From contig JAPXFQ010000250.1 in assembly GCA_028564705.1 (NCBI GenBank), positions 2,341,501-2,405,500 of the forward strand: DNA of 64,000 bases, given 5' to 3'. The notes beneath the pieces are model-generated. The model made no database searches, was not told the DNA's origin, and saw nothing but the letters and a program-made list of their open reading frames with translations. Origin of the DNA: Apricaphanius iberus (Eukaryota; Chordata; Actinopteri; Cyprinodontiformes; Aphaniidae). A program made the position numbers and the translations under genes. This document shows positions 51,961 through 64,000 of the stretch, piece by piece; positions within the stretch are counted from its first letter, which is position 1; each line of letters starts with the position of its first letter.

Positions 51961-54900
51961 CTACATTGCAAACAGACATAACACCCATACTGACGTTAAT
52001 ATTGTATCCCCGATAAATGCAGTGGTCTCCTTTATGAAAATACCCATTCATCTCCAAATCTAGAAAACAACAATCAGATCCATTCTTTTTAATCAGAGTG
52101 AATATGACTTTCACCATGCACACACTGACAGTCTCTGAGTAAAATGTTGGTTTTAAAGCGTGTTAGGGCATAATGTTAGGATTAGGGGATGCTAACATAC
52201 AGAAAAGTGTTTTTTTAATTCCAAATCTCAATTTGAGGACATATTTGAAAATGTTACCTTTAAACAAGTAGCTGTTAGAACTTTAGATACAACAGGGAAA
52301 TGACTCAAAATACCTCAACAACCTCAACATAACAGTTGTCCAAATAACTAGAAACAAATAGCTAGCGATGAAATCTTGTCTGGGCTGGAAAATTCTTTGG
52401 CTTATTAATTTTTTCAAATGTAGTTTTGCACATCCCAGCAGATTTGAAGAACTTTTAATCTACTGAATATGCTTTAAGATGCTCTCACATAAAGGGGCAT
52501 CTAAAAAAAAGTGCTATGTGAGGAAATTAGGAGAATTTTTGTGGAACATTACGTCCTTTGCCATCTTTGAAATATGTGTTTCATTTTAGTTTGGCATACG
52601 GTTTGTATACTCTGTGTGTGCACATTTTTCTTGCTTTTCTTTTTTCCATATTTGGAAACATTTTAATGCTCTATACATAATCCAGGAGAGCCCCCAAGTA
52701 GACAAATAATCATCTGCATTAAGTAGGTTAAGTCACTCCAATCATTTGGCATGCTGAGGTCAGTGCATCTGCTTCGGTGCTCAGAGCCTCTGTAATTTTC
52801 ACCATAAGATAAAGTTATGTTAATAGTGGGCCATTAGAGCAACATTTAAGTAACACTTGCATAATTGTGTTTTTTAGGTGTACAGTATATTTGGTGTCCA
52901 AAAATATCTGTGACAATAATTATGTTAAGGAGTTGATCAGAGGAAACTAAAAGTCCATGGACATATTGACAGGTATGCATTCTGTGAGCCACATTGATAA
53001 GATATCAATGTGATATAAATGTCTGACAGACAAAGATCAAAGAATAGTAAGATCACAGAGTGGAGAAAGGCTTTCATGAAGAGACAAAATCATTAAGTAC
53101 TGTACAAAAAAATTAAAATGAAGATGAGAAAAGCTGGAAGGCATTTAGAAAAGATCAATGTAAAAGACATGTTCAGGAATAATGATAATAGGCTTCAAGA
53201 ATGAGGTCAAGCAGATAGGTGGTAGTATGGACAGAGCCAATGAATTGAAAACATTTCTCAATTCAGGGACAAGTTCAATGTCCTATTTTCCTGCCCCAAG
53301 CCAAACAGACCTTCTACCTTTCCTTGACCCACAGCTGTACTGTGAAACTTTAAGTGTTTCATCTTCCACCTTGGTAATGGTACTTTTTCTTTTCATGAGG
53401 TTCAACTTGAATATCTCACTACACTCCTGTTTCTTGATAACCACTGTCAACTAGACAAAGCAGGTAGCAATGAGAGGCTTGTTATTTTTAAATGCATGTA
53501 ACACAAATCACTTTGATTTACTATGCAATAAACTCTACAAGAGCCAAAAGGATGCCTCCAAAATGAATGTAAGAAAGGCTACCTAAAAAACAGGCTTTAG
53601 TTTCTGGAAAGAATTGGCATTCTAAATATTCAGGAGCAGATGTGAACCACAAAGCACAGTTCTCTCACTATTCCTTGTCTGTTGACTTAGACTTTTAGTA
53701 CAAACCAGAGGTATTGAAACATAAAAAAATTCCTTTTTAGATTAACAAAGCATTATTGAACTGAACTGAACATATGAAACATACATTAACAGTATAATTT
53801 AGCAATATTTAAAAATTCTATAGTATTAATGAAAAATATGACTATTTGTAAATCATATCTCTAATCAAATCAAGTAACTTATTGCAGTTTTGTGTTTTAT
53901 GTGCAAAAATACATATCCCCTATACCTTAATATCTGGGGAAATATTATTTTTTGTTTAATCATACTCATCTCTCACAACATTTGAGACTACCTCTAAACA
54001 TCAACAAAGGACCATATATTTCTGACTCTGATGGACGTTTAATGCTCCTGTGCAGCTGATAAAAATTGCTCCATTACCTTTCATAGTTTTAGCCTGGCCC
54101 ATATTGGCAGAGCATTTCTGCTGTGTGCTTGCTTTTCACAGTATTTCAACTTTAATGGTATGTGACTAGGCTGTTTTTTTAATAACTCTTGTTTTATATG
54201 GGTTCTCTAAACAAGGACAATCAAAATGTCATTTGTAGAGAATGTATAGCTCTAGTTTGATCTATAGATATAAATCATATACAATTGATGTCAATTGATG
54301 TCTATGTAGTAGATATTCATGTCAGACATGTTTTTAATATAAAAGAAAGCTCTGTTGATTATTTGCATCATTAATTTAAAGAACTTGAGAAGTTTCCTGT
54401 CATTTAATGTCACTTAGTAATTATATAATTTTGGTCTTCACACAGATTTAGTGTCCAGGTGACTTTCTTTTTAAATAAACTTAGTGCTTCTCTTCCTGTG
54501 CGTTTTACTATGTGTCTGAAAGTCTCTTGGTTCTTTGTTTGCTTTTCCTGTAAGGTTTGCATCAGTCCAAAATAGAGATCCCTTGTAACTCTTTTTTGCT
54601 TTAAAATACTTAAAAATACTTACATACACACATATTGTATCTATTTACCCAAATAGATTCAATTTGGGACCTGACTGCGGCTATGACTCTGCACTTTGCA
54701 TAGATCTAAACGGTGGCTTGAACTTAAAGAAAGTTGGCACCATGAGCATTTAGTCTATAGCAAAAATTGCAGCAAAAAAGGTGGAACGTGGATAACAAAA
54801 AATATAATATAGAGATTGGTGTAAGATATTTTAGTTGGTGATCCTGTTCACCATATCGGATAGGATGATATTTAAAAAAAAGTAAAATTAGACCAAACAT

Positions 54901-57900
54901 GGTCGGTAATATGGAATATGCCATATTATTTGCATTCGTTGAAAACAAATGATGTGAGACCTAGTTAGAAAAGTCAAAATAACACCCTTTGATCGACATC
55001 AGCGTATCATCATATTTCGTCATCTCCTCGGACATCCTTCCTCTCCAGAATTTTTAAGCAATTTTAGGCAATTTTTTTAAGTAAATGCAAAGCTTTCCAA
55101 TAATTTATATTTCTGCAGTGACCAGGTTTTAAATATGAAACCAACAAAAAAGCATGGATGGATGGATAGATGGATGGACTTTGTATGTGGCATGATTCTA
55201 AAACCTTTTGGTGGTCAAATACTCACATACTTTGAGTTACAGTTTTAAAACAAGGAATAAGTATTACCAGCTATTATAACTATAATCAGGATGAGGGTAA
55301 TGTGTGTGCCCTAATTTACTTGATGCTTTTGAAGTAGCTATTTTATCTGGTCTGGTCTGTTTACATTCTGAACCACACATAAAAAATAAAAATAAAACAT
55401 CAAAGAGAACAGTAGTATACAATGAGGCACATTAGCCAAGATCAGCTTTCGGAATAGTAATCCAAACAGCAGAGTTTGAATGAGATACAAATTAAACAAA
55501 TTTCTAAACAAAAAATAATCCCAAATAGAAGGACAGAATATATGAAGCCATCTTGACTACATGCTTATTGAACCTTGCTGTCACATCCAATGAAAAGCAA
55601 CAATACAGAGCAGAAATGGAAAATTACAAGAAAAAGTAACTAGATAGGGGAAAAAAATGGGTCAGTTTGCATATTTAACTTTCCTTTATTCCACTGCGGT
55701 GGACCGCTGGACAGGAGCTCAGACCAAATCCAACAACAGATATTAGATCTCACTGTCTCTTCCAAACGTGACAAAAAAAGCTCAACAAGTAGTCTCAGTC
55801 GTTTAGCTCATCCTTTCATCTCCTTATTACTCTGCTTTTTGAAAACCCACAGTATCGTTCCTTAAAAATGGGGCAAAATACAGAAAGAGAAAAATGCCCA
55901 AGCAAAATTGAATCCAGAAAATGGGTGAATAAGAAAGCTGGACTTTTTTGAAATTGAGAATACATGTTTTATAAACGAATAAAACAGAATCACATAAAAT
56001 ACACAGAGTAAAAGAATCCAAAAATTGTTTTAAGTTTTCATAAGGGTCTGTCCAACATCTTTCATTTTACAGCATATTCTCATTGACCACCAAGCACCTC
56101 AAACCAAAAAAACAATCCCAGGATGACTTTTCAATATTCAGACACTGATGGGGCTCTCTGACAACAACCTTGACATCTGTCAGAAAGTAAAACCATACAG
56201 AGTAGGAAAAAGGGCATGCTGTCAAGAGGAATGTCGCTCCCTCCAGTGGTAGATAGCAAACACTGCTGAGCCTAAACATTGTTCAGGAATTTATCTTCTT
56301 TTTCTTCCTTAAACAGGCTGGGATTAACAGATTAAATAAAAAAAGATGTGTGTGTGAGAGAGTCAGCACGAAGAGAGATGAAAAGAGATTTGAACAGAGT
56401 CGGATAAAAAAGGTTGCAAGTATTTAGACTCAGTGTATGGTTTCCGTGCATACAGACAATCGCAATATATAAAAACCGAATTTAATCCATCTATATTTGT
56501 GCTTGCTGTGTCTCAGGTCACCTCTCATTTCGCTCATTCTCTAAATGACAGATAACACAAACAATAAAAACGTAGTAGCCAGAGTGTTTGGATGGCTATA
56601 TTTGAACTTCAAAGAACACATTCATAATACTTGCAATTTGCATTCTATTTAGATATATGGTTCCTATGGTATTACTGAATCCCAACTAAACCTTTTGCTA
56701 AAATAATATGTGTCTCTATGTACTCTATAGCTGTGGCCTAGTGCAGGTCGGGTCAGCCCATCCCAGCTCGGCATGGTAGTGCTTCTACTGCCATCTCAGG
56801 AACGTGGAAGTGGGTGAGGACATGGGCGAGCAAAGTGGCAAGCCCAATCAGTGGCTACCACTATGTATGTAGGCATGAGAGTAACATCAGTTTACCAGAT
56901 AGGTGAGTGTGTAAGGTCGTTTCGGCCTGCTTCAAACTGAGCCAGAGGTAGTCCTAAAACAATATAAAAAACTTGTGGAAATGCGCTAAACAGGGGCTGG
57001 GATAACAACAAATCTTATCCCAGAGACAAAACAGTACAACCAGGTAGATTTAAATTTTTTTATACATTACTGTGCAAATTGGAGTTGGAGATTTAATCAG
57101 GATTAATGTTTTTCCCAATGCTGAGAAATACAGGCAGATACTTGTTGTTAGTAATCCAATATGTTTGGAACAACCTACCAGTGGAGTTCCTTCAAAAACT
57201 GTGAGCAAGTGTACCTAAGAGAAGTGATGCTGTGTTGAATATATATATGACAGTTTCTAAAAGGTTTTTCAACTAAGGAAAACCTCCTCCTGTACAAGCA
57301 TCTGACAGCTGCCAAGCCTCATTAACTTTGTAGGAGTTCCCCATAGGAAATAGGAAAGTGGAGTGGGATGTAAAGAAAGAAAAAATAATTTATTCAGTGA
57401 CAAGTGATTCCTGCTTTGCAATATACAAGTGAGAACAATACTTTGTGGGGAGTTTTAAGAGAAAACTAGAATAGAGAATATTTGTGCCTATAGTATGAGT
57501 CACAATCCCCTTAATTCACTTTGTTGTTTTAGACAAACTTACATATAGTTAAAAATTTACATTTGAAATTATTTATACTCTGAGCTTATGAGTGCTTTTA
57601 TAAAAACTCTTAAGTGTAATGGTTATAATATTCTACAAATCATGACATTACCTGCTTTGCACTGTCTTTCATATTTCTCATGATTCTGCTACCTTTTGAA
57701 CAGAATACACCTACTTTAAAAAGTGCTCTCTTTTCCAACTGAACCATCTCTTCTCTGCGGTTTGTTGGATTCGTTAGCTCAAGTAGGTATTGCCAATACC
57801 GTAAGAGGGAATTGGTGATAAAGAATTATCTTATGTCTGATATTTATGAGAAAATCTAATAGTATGTCCGCTGTTGTTTCAGAACAGCGAGGTCGTGTGG

Positions 57901-58090
57901 TGGTTCAATGAGCCTCAGCTGGTGGTAGAAAAATGAGAAGAAGGAGAAAAAAAGAAAATATGTGACTGACCTAGAACAGACGAAGACAAAAATGTAAATG
58001 CAGCAGTTCATTCACACATCATATGATTTACAGGCCATGCTTCGGTGATGTGACATAATTTATGCAAAAAGGAGTATGCTAGAATCTCAA
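51961..58090 (-). other. 5' intron of ppfia4, mostly unassigned
   Basis: No liprin exon was found on the minus strand here; all frames are short. A GC-richer stretch at about 56,740-56,960 (CAGCTCGGCATGGTAGTGC) resembles a fish repeat with palindromic ends, low confidence. A GGAT run lies near 55,154-55,180. Confidence 0.4.
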
Positions 58091-58234
58091 ACAATTTGTG
58101 CCTGGTAAAAGTATTCATATACCCCTGGAATTCCCTTTCTTGTTTCATCTCATAACCACTACAACCTTGATGTAATTTATTTGCATTTAATTAAATAAGT
58201 CAACAAAAAGTAGCACATAGTTCTGAATGGAAAA

Positions 58235-60060
58235 GAGGCAAGGCAAGGCAAGGCAAGGCAATTTTATTTCTATAGCACACTTTCAACACAAGGTAATTCA
58301 AGGTGCTTTACATGATTCAGTGATAATGAAACCACATGATTACAAAGCATATAAGTTTAACAGTAATCAATCAGTAAGAAAAGATATTGTAAGGAACAAA
58401 TCCACGTAATTAATACACAATCACTTAAAAATAAAGCTAAAAGATAGAATAAAATATAGAAATTAAAACGACAACAATAAAATAATATAAAGATCAAATG
58501 TTTACAATAAAAAAAAAAAAAAACAGTTACTCATAAGCAAGTTTAAATAGATACGTTTTAATTTTAGACTTAAAAGAGTTCAGTGTCTCTGCAGCTTTAC
58601 ATTCTCCTGGTAGTTTGTTCCAGAGATGAGGAGCATAGAAACTGAAAGCTGCTTCTCCATGTTTGGTTCTGGTTCTAGGGACGATCAGTAAATTAGAGCT
58701 GGAGGACCTGAGTGATCTGGATGGTTTGTACCATGATAGCAGATCTCTAATGTACTCAGGTGCTAAACCATTCAATGATTTATATACCAATAAAAGCACT
58801 TTGAAGTCTATTCTCTGAGCTACAGGGAGCCAGTGTAAGGACTTTAGAACTGGGGTGATGTGTTCTACTTTCCTGGTTCTAGTGAGAACACGAGCAGCAG
58901 CGTTCTGGATCAGCTGCAGCTGTCTGATTGATTTTTTAGGTAGACCTGTGAGGATACTGTTACAGTAATCAAGGCGGCTAGAGATAAATGCATGGATGAG
59001 TTTTTCTAGGTCTCCTTGTGTCATCATTCCTTTAATCCTAGAAATGTTCCTCAGGTGATAGAAAGCTGACCTTGTTATTGCCTTTATGTGACCCTGGAGG
59101 TTCTGGTCTGAGTCCATTATTACACCTAGATTTCTGGCCTGGTCAGTAGTTTCTAGTTGGACCAACTGAAGCTGTTTACTGATATTTAATCGATCTTTTT
59201 TGGGTCCAAAGAGAAGCACTTCAGTTTTGTTTTTGTTCAGTTGTAGGAAATTATGGGACATCCAGCTGTTAATTTGCTCAATGCATTTATTGAGGATTTG
59301 GATGGGTTCAACATCATCTGGTGACACTGAGATATAAAGCTGAGTGTCGTCAGCATAGTTGTGGTATTTAACATGGTTGGCGGTTATAATCTGGCTAAGC
59401 GGAAGCATATAGATGCTAAATAGGAGGGGCCCCAGGATGGAGCCCTGGGGGACCCCACATGTTATTTCTGTGTTTTGTGATGAGAACTGGCTAACTGATA
59501 CAAAGAAGTTCCTGTTCTTGAGGTAGGATGTGAACCAGTCGAGTACTGTACCAGAGAGTCCGACCCAGCTCTCTAGACGTTCCAGTAATATATCATGATC
59601 AACAGTGTCAAACGCCGCACTGAGGTCTAACAGTACCAGCACTGTTGTTTTTCCATGGTCAGTATTTGTACGGATGTCATTAAAAACTTTGACGAGGGCT
59701 GTCTCTGTGCTGTGGTATCTACGAAAACCAGACTGATAAACATCAAGGCGTTTGTTCATTGCTAGGAAGCTGTTTAGCTGCTGGAACACAACTTTTTCAA
59801 TAATTTTACCGATAAATGGGAGATTAGAGATTGGTCTGTAGTTTTGCATCAAAGTGCTGTCTAGGTTCTTCTTCTTTAGTATTGGTTTGATAACTGCTGT
59901 TTTTAGGGCTTTGGGGAAAACACCTGATAGGAGCGATGAGTTAACTATTTTGATAAGATCCATTCTGATGGATGGGAGGACTTTTTTTAGAAAGAGAAAA
60001 AAAATACTCCACGTATGTCTTTTCACATAATAAAATCGGAAATCTACGATAAAAATTTGC
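58235..60060 (-). mobile_element. L2-type LINE, 5'-truncated, with (TTGCC)n 3' end
   Basis: On the minus strand it runs from a truncation point near 59,985-60,060 through the reverse-transcriptase frame to a 3' tail ending in TTGCC repeats (GGCAA on the plus strand at 58,236-58,260). The same tail occurs alone at 15,985 and 20,768. It is inserted in the Tc1 relic, so it is younger than that relic. Confidence 0.82.
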
Positions 60061-60062
60061 AT
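58527..60062 (-). pseudogene. L2-type reverse transcriptase, open but N-terminally truncated
   Basis: About 490 codons of reverse transcriptase and C-terminal region without a stop or frameshift. Palm motifs are visible: [19 protein letters not shown] (motif A), [18 protein letters not shown] (motif B), [10 protein letters not shown] (catalytic YADD, motif C) and [15 protein letters not shown] (motif D). The C-terminal part ([29 protein letters not shown]) is typical of L2/CR1-group LINEs. The upstream endonuclease domain and ORF1 are absent. The first roughly 25 codons of the open frame (58,527-60,062) are flanking sequence, not retroposon. It cannot transpose alone. The lack of stops suggests a fairly young insertion. 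Confidence 0.85.
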
Positions 60063-61532
60063 TTCCCTACACAGAAATCTAGCAATTTCTCAGAAATCAT
60101 GTAATTACTGTATACAGTTTAATCTCCTGTAAATCCTTTTGATTTATGAAGGCCTCAGAGTTAGAGAGAGCAGCTTAACAAAAAGGACCCATGACGATCA
60201 AGAAACATAGATAGGTCAGCAATAAAGTTCAGAAAAGGTAAGTTTTGGTTATTAGACAATATCCTAAGCTTTGAAAGTCTCATTGAGCACTAATCGATCT
60301 CTCACTCAAAATTAAGAATAGTATGGTTCGACTCCAAGAATCAGCTCTTCACCTAAGCTTACACAGGCTGAGCAAGGATTAATCAGAGAAGCAGCCAAGT
60401 GACCCATGGTAGGTGAGAGAGCCAGGTGTAAGAATCTGTCATCAGCTTTCTACTCTTTCAAGTAGAGAAAAAATAAATGCATTGTTGATAAAAAGCAGCA
60501 AAAAGCCCAGTAGCCCTCAAGTAGCCCTCCAGCTAAAATGGAATAGTTTAAACTAAAGAAAATTACAGTGCTACAATGTCTTAGTTGAAGTCCAGATGTA
60601 AATGAAATTAAGAATCTGTGATTTGGAAAACTGATGTTTACCGATATACATATAATCTGACAGAGCTTGACATATTTTTCAAAGAAAGATCTCAGTCTCT
60701 CACAGCTGTGACTGTAGCTTAAATTGCAAATAACTAACTCAGTAACACTGAGTCAGTATTACATTTTTCTGATTTTTATTTTTTAAAACTGTTAAAAAAC
60801 AGATATATTTTCTTTTTTTCCACATCTTTGTTTACTTTGTTTTGGTCCTTTTGTTTTGTTTTTAATATAAAATCCCAATAAAATACAAAAAAATGTGTTG
60901 TTCTAACATGAACATGTAGAACACTCACAGCTAACATACAAATGAAAAAACACAGCAATCAGAATATTTTCTTCAAAAATGTTTTTTGTGTGTTTTGTTT
61001 TTTGTTGATGAGACCCTCAAATTTAAGTCCCAAAAGCTCTAGAATCAACAGATCTTTCAGAGTTCATTGACAAAAACCGTTGCTCTCACCAAATTCACTT
61101 AACCGTTTCTGTTCTCAAAAAAAACAGTATTACCAACTCAGTTAAGGATCACTGCCAATGTTAAATAATCTCTTGAACCAAAAACATTGTATTGATAAGT
61201 CGTGCAGCCCTCAAGACACTTAGACATTTGTTTTTTCAACTATTATTCCAATACAAAGATTCATCATAATAACCAAATTTTGTTAACTCTTGAGTTCTTT
61301 CCATCAGTTTAGCAAAGAGTGACAAAGATGAACCGCATCTCTGTGGAGCTTCAGAAATCACATCTCTGTAACTCTTCCCTGCTGCAGACAGCACCTGACG
61401 TGGTGAACAGCAGGGAGATGGACACGACCTTGCTATGACAAACCTTAATCTATGCGTGCAGGAACTGTGACACACACCTCCATTGCGTTTTTTATCTGGG
61501 CGATGGCCCCTAAAGTAGGCAGTGAGTAATCT

Positions 61533-61579
61533 GTTGCCATGACGCTACAACCTCACACTGCTATGAATACCATGGCAAC
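61533..61579. promoter_or_regulatory. Paired RFX-like half-sites (tentative)
   Basis: GTTGCCATGAC at 61533-61543 and CCATGGCAAC at 61570-61579 (GTTGCCATGG on the other strand) both contain the RFX half-site GTTGCC. Neither is a full X-box. They lie in a GC-richer patch of the ppfia4 5' intron (61,290-61,620). Confidence 0.25.
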
Positions 61580-61919
61580 GGCTCATTAGGAAGTGTTTGA
61601 GAGCCTGACAAACTTTGCATGAACGTTTCAACAAAGGGATGTAGATGTGCTCAGTTGCACATCCTTGTGGGAGAGCATGCTAAAACACGTAAAATGCTGC
61701 TAAGAGGTCTTTTTTTTCTGGGCAACAGTAGAACCTGAAAGATCCAAGCTCCCACTGAGAGCTTAAGAGGAAGAAAAATGACAGAAAAAAACGTTTACAC
61801 AAAAAAGGCTACATATTTTCTATTTGGAATCAAACATTTATTTTCGGTGCATCCTAATATATCACAAAGGTTAATAAATCTAGTTGACGATATTCTGAAT
61901 CCGAGTCATCTTCACAGAA

Positions 61920-62183
61920 TTTAGCCACGTTCACACCAGTCAGCACGTCCAGGTAGCAGGCCGGCTAGATTGCATGCAAAGTCTACGGTACCTACGCAGC
62001 AAGTGGGCATCAAGCTGCAGCAAGCTGGCACGCAGCAAGTTGCGTGCGGGGATGCGCAACTGCTGCTCGGACGGTCCACGCAGCTGCTGCGTGAAGTTGG
62101 GAAATCTGAACTTTGGTGGGGGAGATGGAGGACGAGATACCGGCGGTAGCTATCGGAGATGCCAGAGGATATTGGATTGCCAG
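61920..62183 (+). other. GC-rich, exon-like island with consensus splice donor
   Basis: A GC-rich patch in AT-rich intron. It has GCAGCAAG-type repeats, an imperfect hairpin (62032-62044 with 62055-62066), an ATG at 62125 (MEDEIPAVAIGDARGYWIA) and a CCAG/GTAAGC donor at 62,183/62,184. It could be the first exon of a DNA transposon gene (the flank CACGTTCACACCAGTCAGC resembles transposon ends) or of an antisense transcript. No downstream exon was identified. The function is unknown. Confidence 0.35.
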
Positions 62184-63419
62184 GTAAGCAAGTAAAATAT
62201 TTTCTTTTAAATTTATGTGTAATTTTCTTTCAACTTGTTATGTTAGTTAATGCTAGCAAAACCCGGTTAGGGCAACGATTGTACTAGATATGTACTACTT
62301 GTTTCCAGAGGCGGCTGGTAGAATTTTCTCCAGGGGGGGCTATGACGATGTTGGCTAGATATTAGGGTTGACAAAAGATAAAAAATTTTACCTAATCAAC
62401 TACAGGGTAGCTGTAAATGAATCCTGACTAATTAACATTCCTAAATGTGACTAAAAAAACAAAATGTTCAGTGTAAAGGGACAAATTAAATTGGCGTAGC
62501 TGTTTTTTCATAAAATAAAAGCAACATTAATAGTTTTTTTTTACTCTGCAACCACATTCACACGTGGCCCTTTTGAACTATTTATCTTTTATCCAGCTGC
62601 TAAGGCAAACTAACTGGTCAACATTTTCTATCTGTAAAGCTGACTGTTTCTTATTAATGTTGGGCAACTGGGTGCATCCTTTTAAATGGACTATCCTACG
62701 ACAAAAGTGTGATTTCAGTCAGAGGCTTCAACAGTTGTGCTGCAACACAGACTGCTACTGTAGAGGAGGAAACATTGAGCTATCTAGTAAGGTACTTATT
62801 CAGGATGGGATAGGACTAGTCACACAGAGTGTCTGCCAGAGCTCCACTTTAGGTCTTCAGAGTATGGGAAGATATGAGTTGCAGAACAGGCTGATATATT
62901 TCTCCTGTTCTTTATTATTTCCACACAGCTTCTGATACAGGTTTGAGTGATATAAATGTGAGGAGGGAGATGATATGTGTGATCTCAAATTTTAAAAAAA
63001 GAACGAAAGCGAGGTGAAGTAGAAATAACCAAAAATATGAATAAACTTAACATTTGGATATCAGCAGTTGTGTTAAATATCAAAATAACTGATTTAATAT
63101 AGACTTAGTAATCAAATGTCACAATTTATGTTTTTCCAATATGTAAACACTCAGCAGACATACCCTCTAATTCAATAATCTAAAGTTTATGAATACATGC
63201 TCTTAATGTGAAGTAGCTGTGTCTACACATCCTAATACCATACAACCATACTAGGGACGCACCAGTAAATAGGCAGTGGTAAGGAACTGAATTTTGGTCT
63301 AACTGGTAGCTTATTATTTGGACAATAAAATCTGTCTTTTTCATGGAAGTATATCTACGTGCCAAAGTCTACAACTTAAACCGGTGACATTAGATAATTA
63401 CACCCAAATTATGCTTCAG

Positions 63420-64000
63420 CCTGGTTCGCAGTGCTTGTGTTGTTGAATCTATGTGCTGCCTTTGATACAAAAGATCACATCACAGTGGAAATACTGATTT
63501 CTAGATATAACCACTATGTGGGAATCTCTGGTTTAGCACTGATGTTGATCAACTCATAGCTCCTAAACTGTTCTTCTTGTGTCCAATAATGTTCTATTTC
63601 ATTCGCTATGACCTCTTTGCCATAGAGAGTATTTTCATTTCAATTCACTTTTATTTATATAGCCCCAATTCACAACAAATGTCATCTCAAGGCACTTTAA
63701 AACAAAAGAGATTTCAATACAATTATACAAACATTCCAATCAGTTAAAAGTTTTCTATGTAAGGAATCCCAGCAGATTGAGTTGTACCACCGGGATTGAT
63801 TTTGGGCCTTTACTTTTTTCATTAGACCTCTTGCCCTTGTACAGAATTTCACAGAAACAGAATTTGATTTCATTTATAGGCCAATGATTTCCAGCTGTAC
63901 TTACCAATCAATCACTCGGACTGTTCTTCTGTTAGACTATTGATGGATTGTGTAAATGATGTAAGTTATGGTTGACACAAAGTTTCCTACAATTTAACGA
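63420..64000 (+). mobile_element. Decayed L2-type reverse transcriptase fragment, running off the window
   Basis: It reads in broken frames as LNLCAAFDTKDHITVEIL, then YVGISGLALMLINS, and later a degenerate ILGLYFF block and a motif C remnant (ANDFQLYL). This is the same palm order as the copy at 58,527, but with many changes and the catalytic YADD lost. A separate repeat is inserted at about 63,632-63,712. Confidence 0.7.
63632..63712. repeat. Short fish repeat (retroposon tail)
   Basis: CAATTCACTTTTATTTATAT, AGCCCCAATTCACAACAAAT and ATCTCAAGGCACTTTAAAAC: a common fish retroposon end, inserted in the L2 relic. 62,190-63,420 shows nothing else recognised. Confidence 0.5.

Larger units (their letters stand above)
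58095..60915 (+). mobile_element. Tc1-like relic split by an L2 retroposon
   Basis: The left end GTGCCTGGTAAAAGTATTC continues to AAAGTAGCACATAGTTCTG at 58,210. Transposase traces resume after the L2: ATCTCCTGTAAATCC at 60,122, GGATTAATCAGAGAAGCAGC at 60,376, TCTGACAGAGCTTGACATAT at 60,656. The right end with AAATCCCAATAAAATACAA is near 60,870. So one element spans both sides of the L2. Confidence 0.78.

Noticed and set aside
53182..53454. 90-codon plus-strand frame with a hydrophobic end
   Set aside because: No similarity recognised. It is a short frame in intronic AT-rich DNA with no splice context.
61236..61475. 79-codon minus-strand frame as a possible upstream ppfia4 exon
   Set aside because: Does not resemble the liprin-alpha N-terminus, and no donor fits the phase needed by the exon at 51,859-51,960.

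Overview
The window looks like nuclear DNA of a ray-finned (teleost) fish. Three spliced vertebrate genes are embedded in AT-rich sequence. That sequence is crowded with typical fish transposons: Tc1-like elements, L2 and RTE retroposons, hAT-like and fold-back MITEs, and (TA)n and (CA)n tracts. The species cannot be named from sequence alone.

Layout. (1) About 1-8,800, plus strand: mdm4 (MDMX), from the middle of the p53-binding domain to the RING finger and 3'UTR. The first exons lie upstream of the window. Its largest intron carries an hAT-like MITE, and a Tc1-type transposon with an unbroken DD38E transposase gene sits inside that MITE. (2) About 8,800-24,400: intergenic DNA made mostly of decayed transposons; no gene is recognised. 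(3) 24,427-26,585, plus strand: complete three-exon myog (myogenin), with a core promoter in the classical order MEF3, MEF2, TATA-like box, E-box. (4) About 28,900-51,960 and on past the right edge, minus strand: ppfia4 (liprin-alpha-4). I could assemble 28 coding exons with consistent splice phases (1,107 codons), including a 59-nt last coding exon ending in the liprin C-terminus VRTYSC. The first roughly 100 codons are missing and presumably lie beyond the right edge. (5) 52,000-64,000: 5' intronic DNA of ppfia4. It holds an L2 retroposon with a long open reverse-transcriptase frame inserted in an older Tc1 relic, a GC-rich exon-like island, and a second, decayed L2 fragment.

How the genes relate. 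myog and ppfia4 are convergent neighbours, as in other vertebrates. mdm4 lies upstream of myog in the same direction. The genes do not form a pathway: Mdm4 restrains p53 in the nucleus, myogenin drives muscle differentiation, and liprin-alpha organises presynaptic and adhesion scaffolds.

No clearly new biological system is evident. The best second looks are the DD38E element and its nesting, the hidden ppfia4 terminal exon and 3'UTR intron, the mdm4 exon whose skipping gives an immediate stop, and the GC-rich exon-like island near 62.1 kb. Exon borders were read by eye from frame, splice consensus and family similarity. Transposon borders without a stated duplication are approximate.
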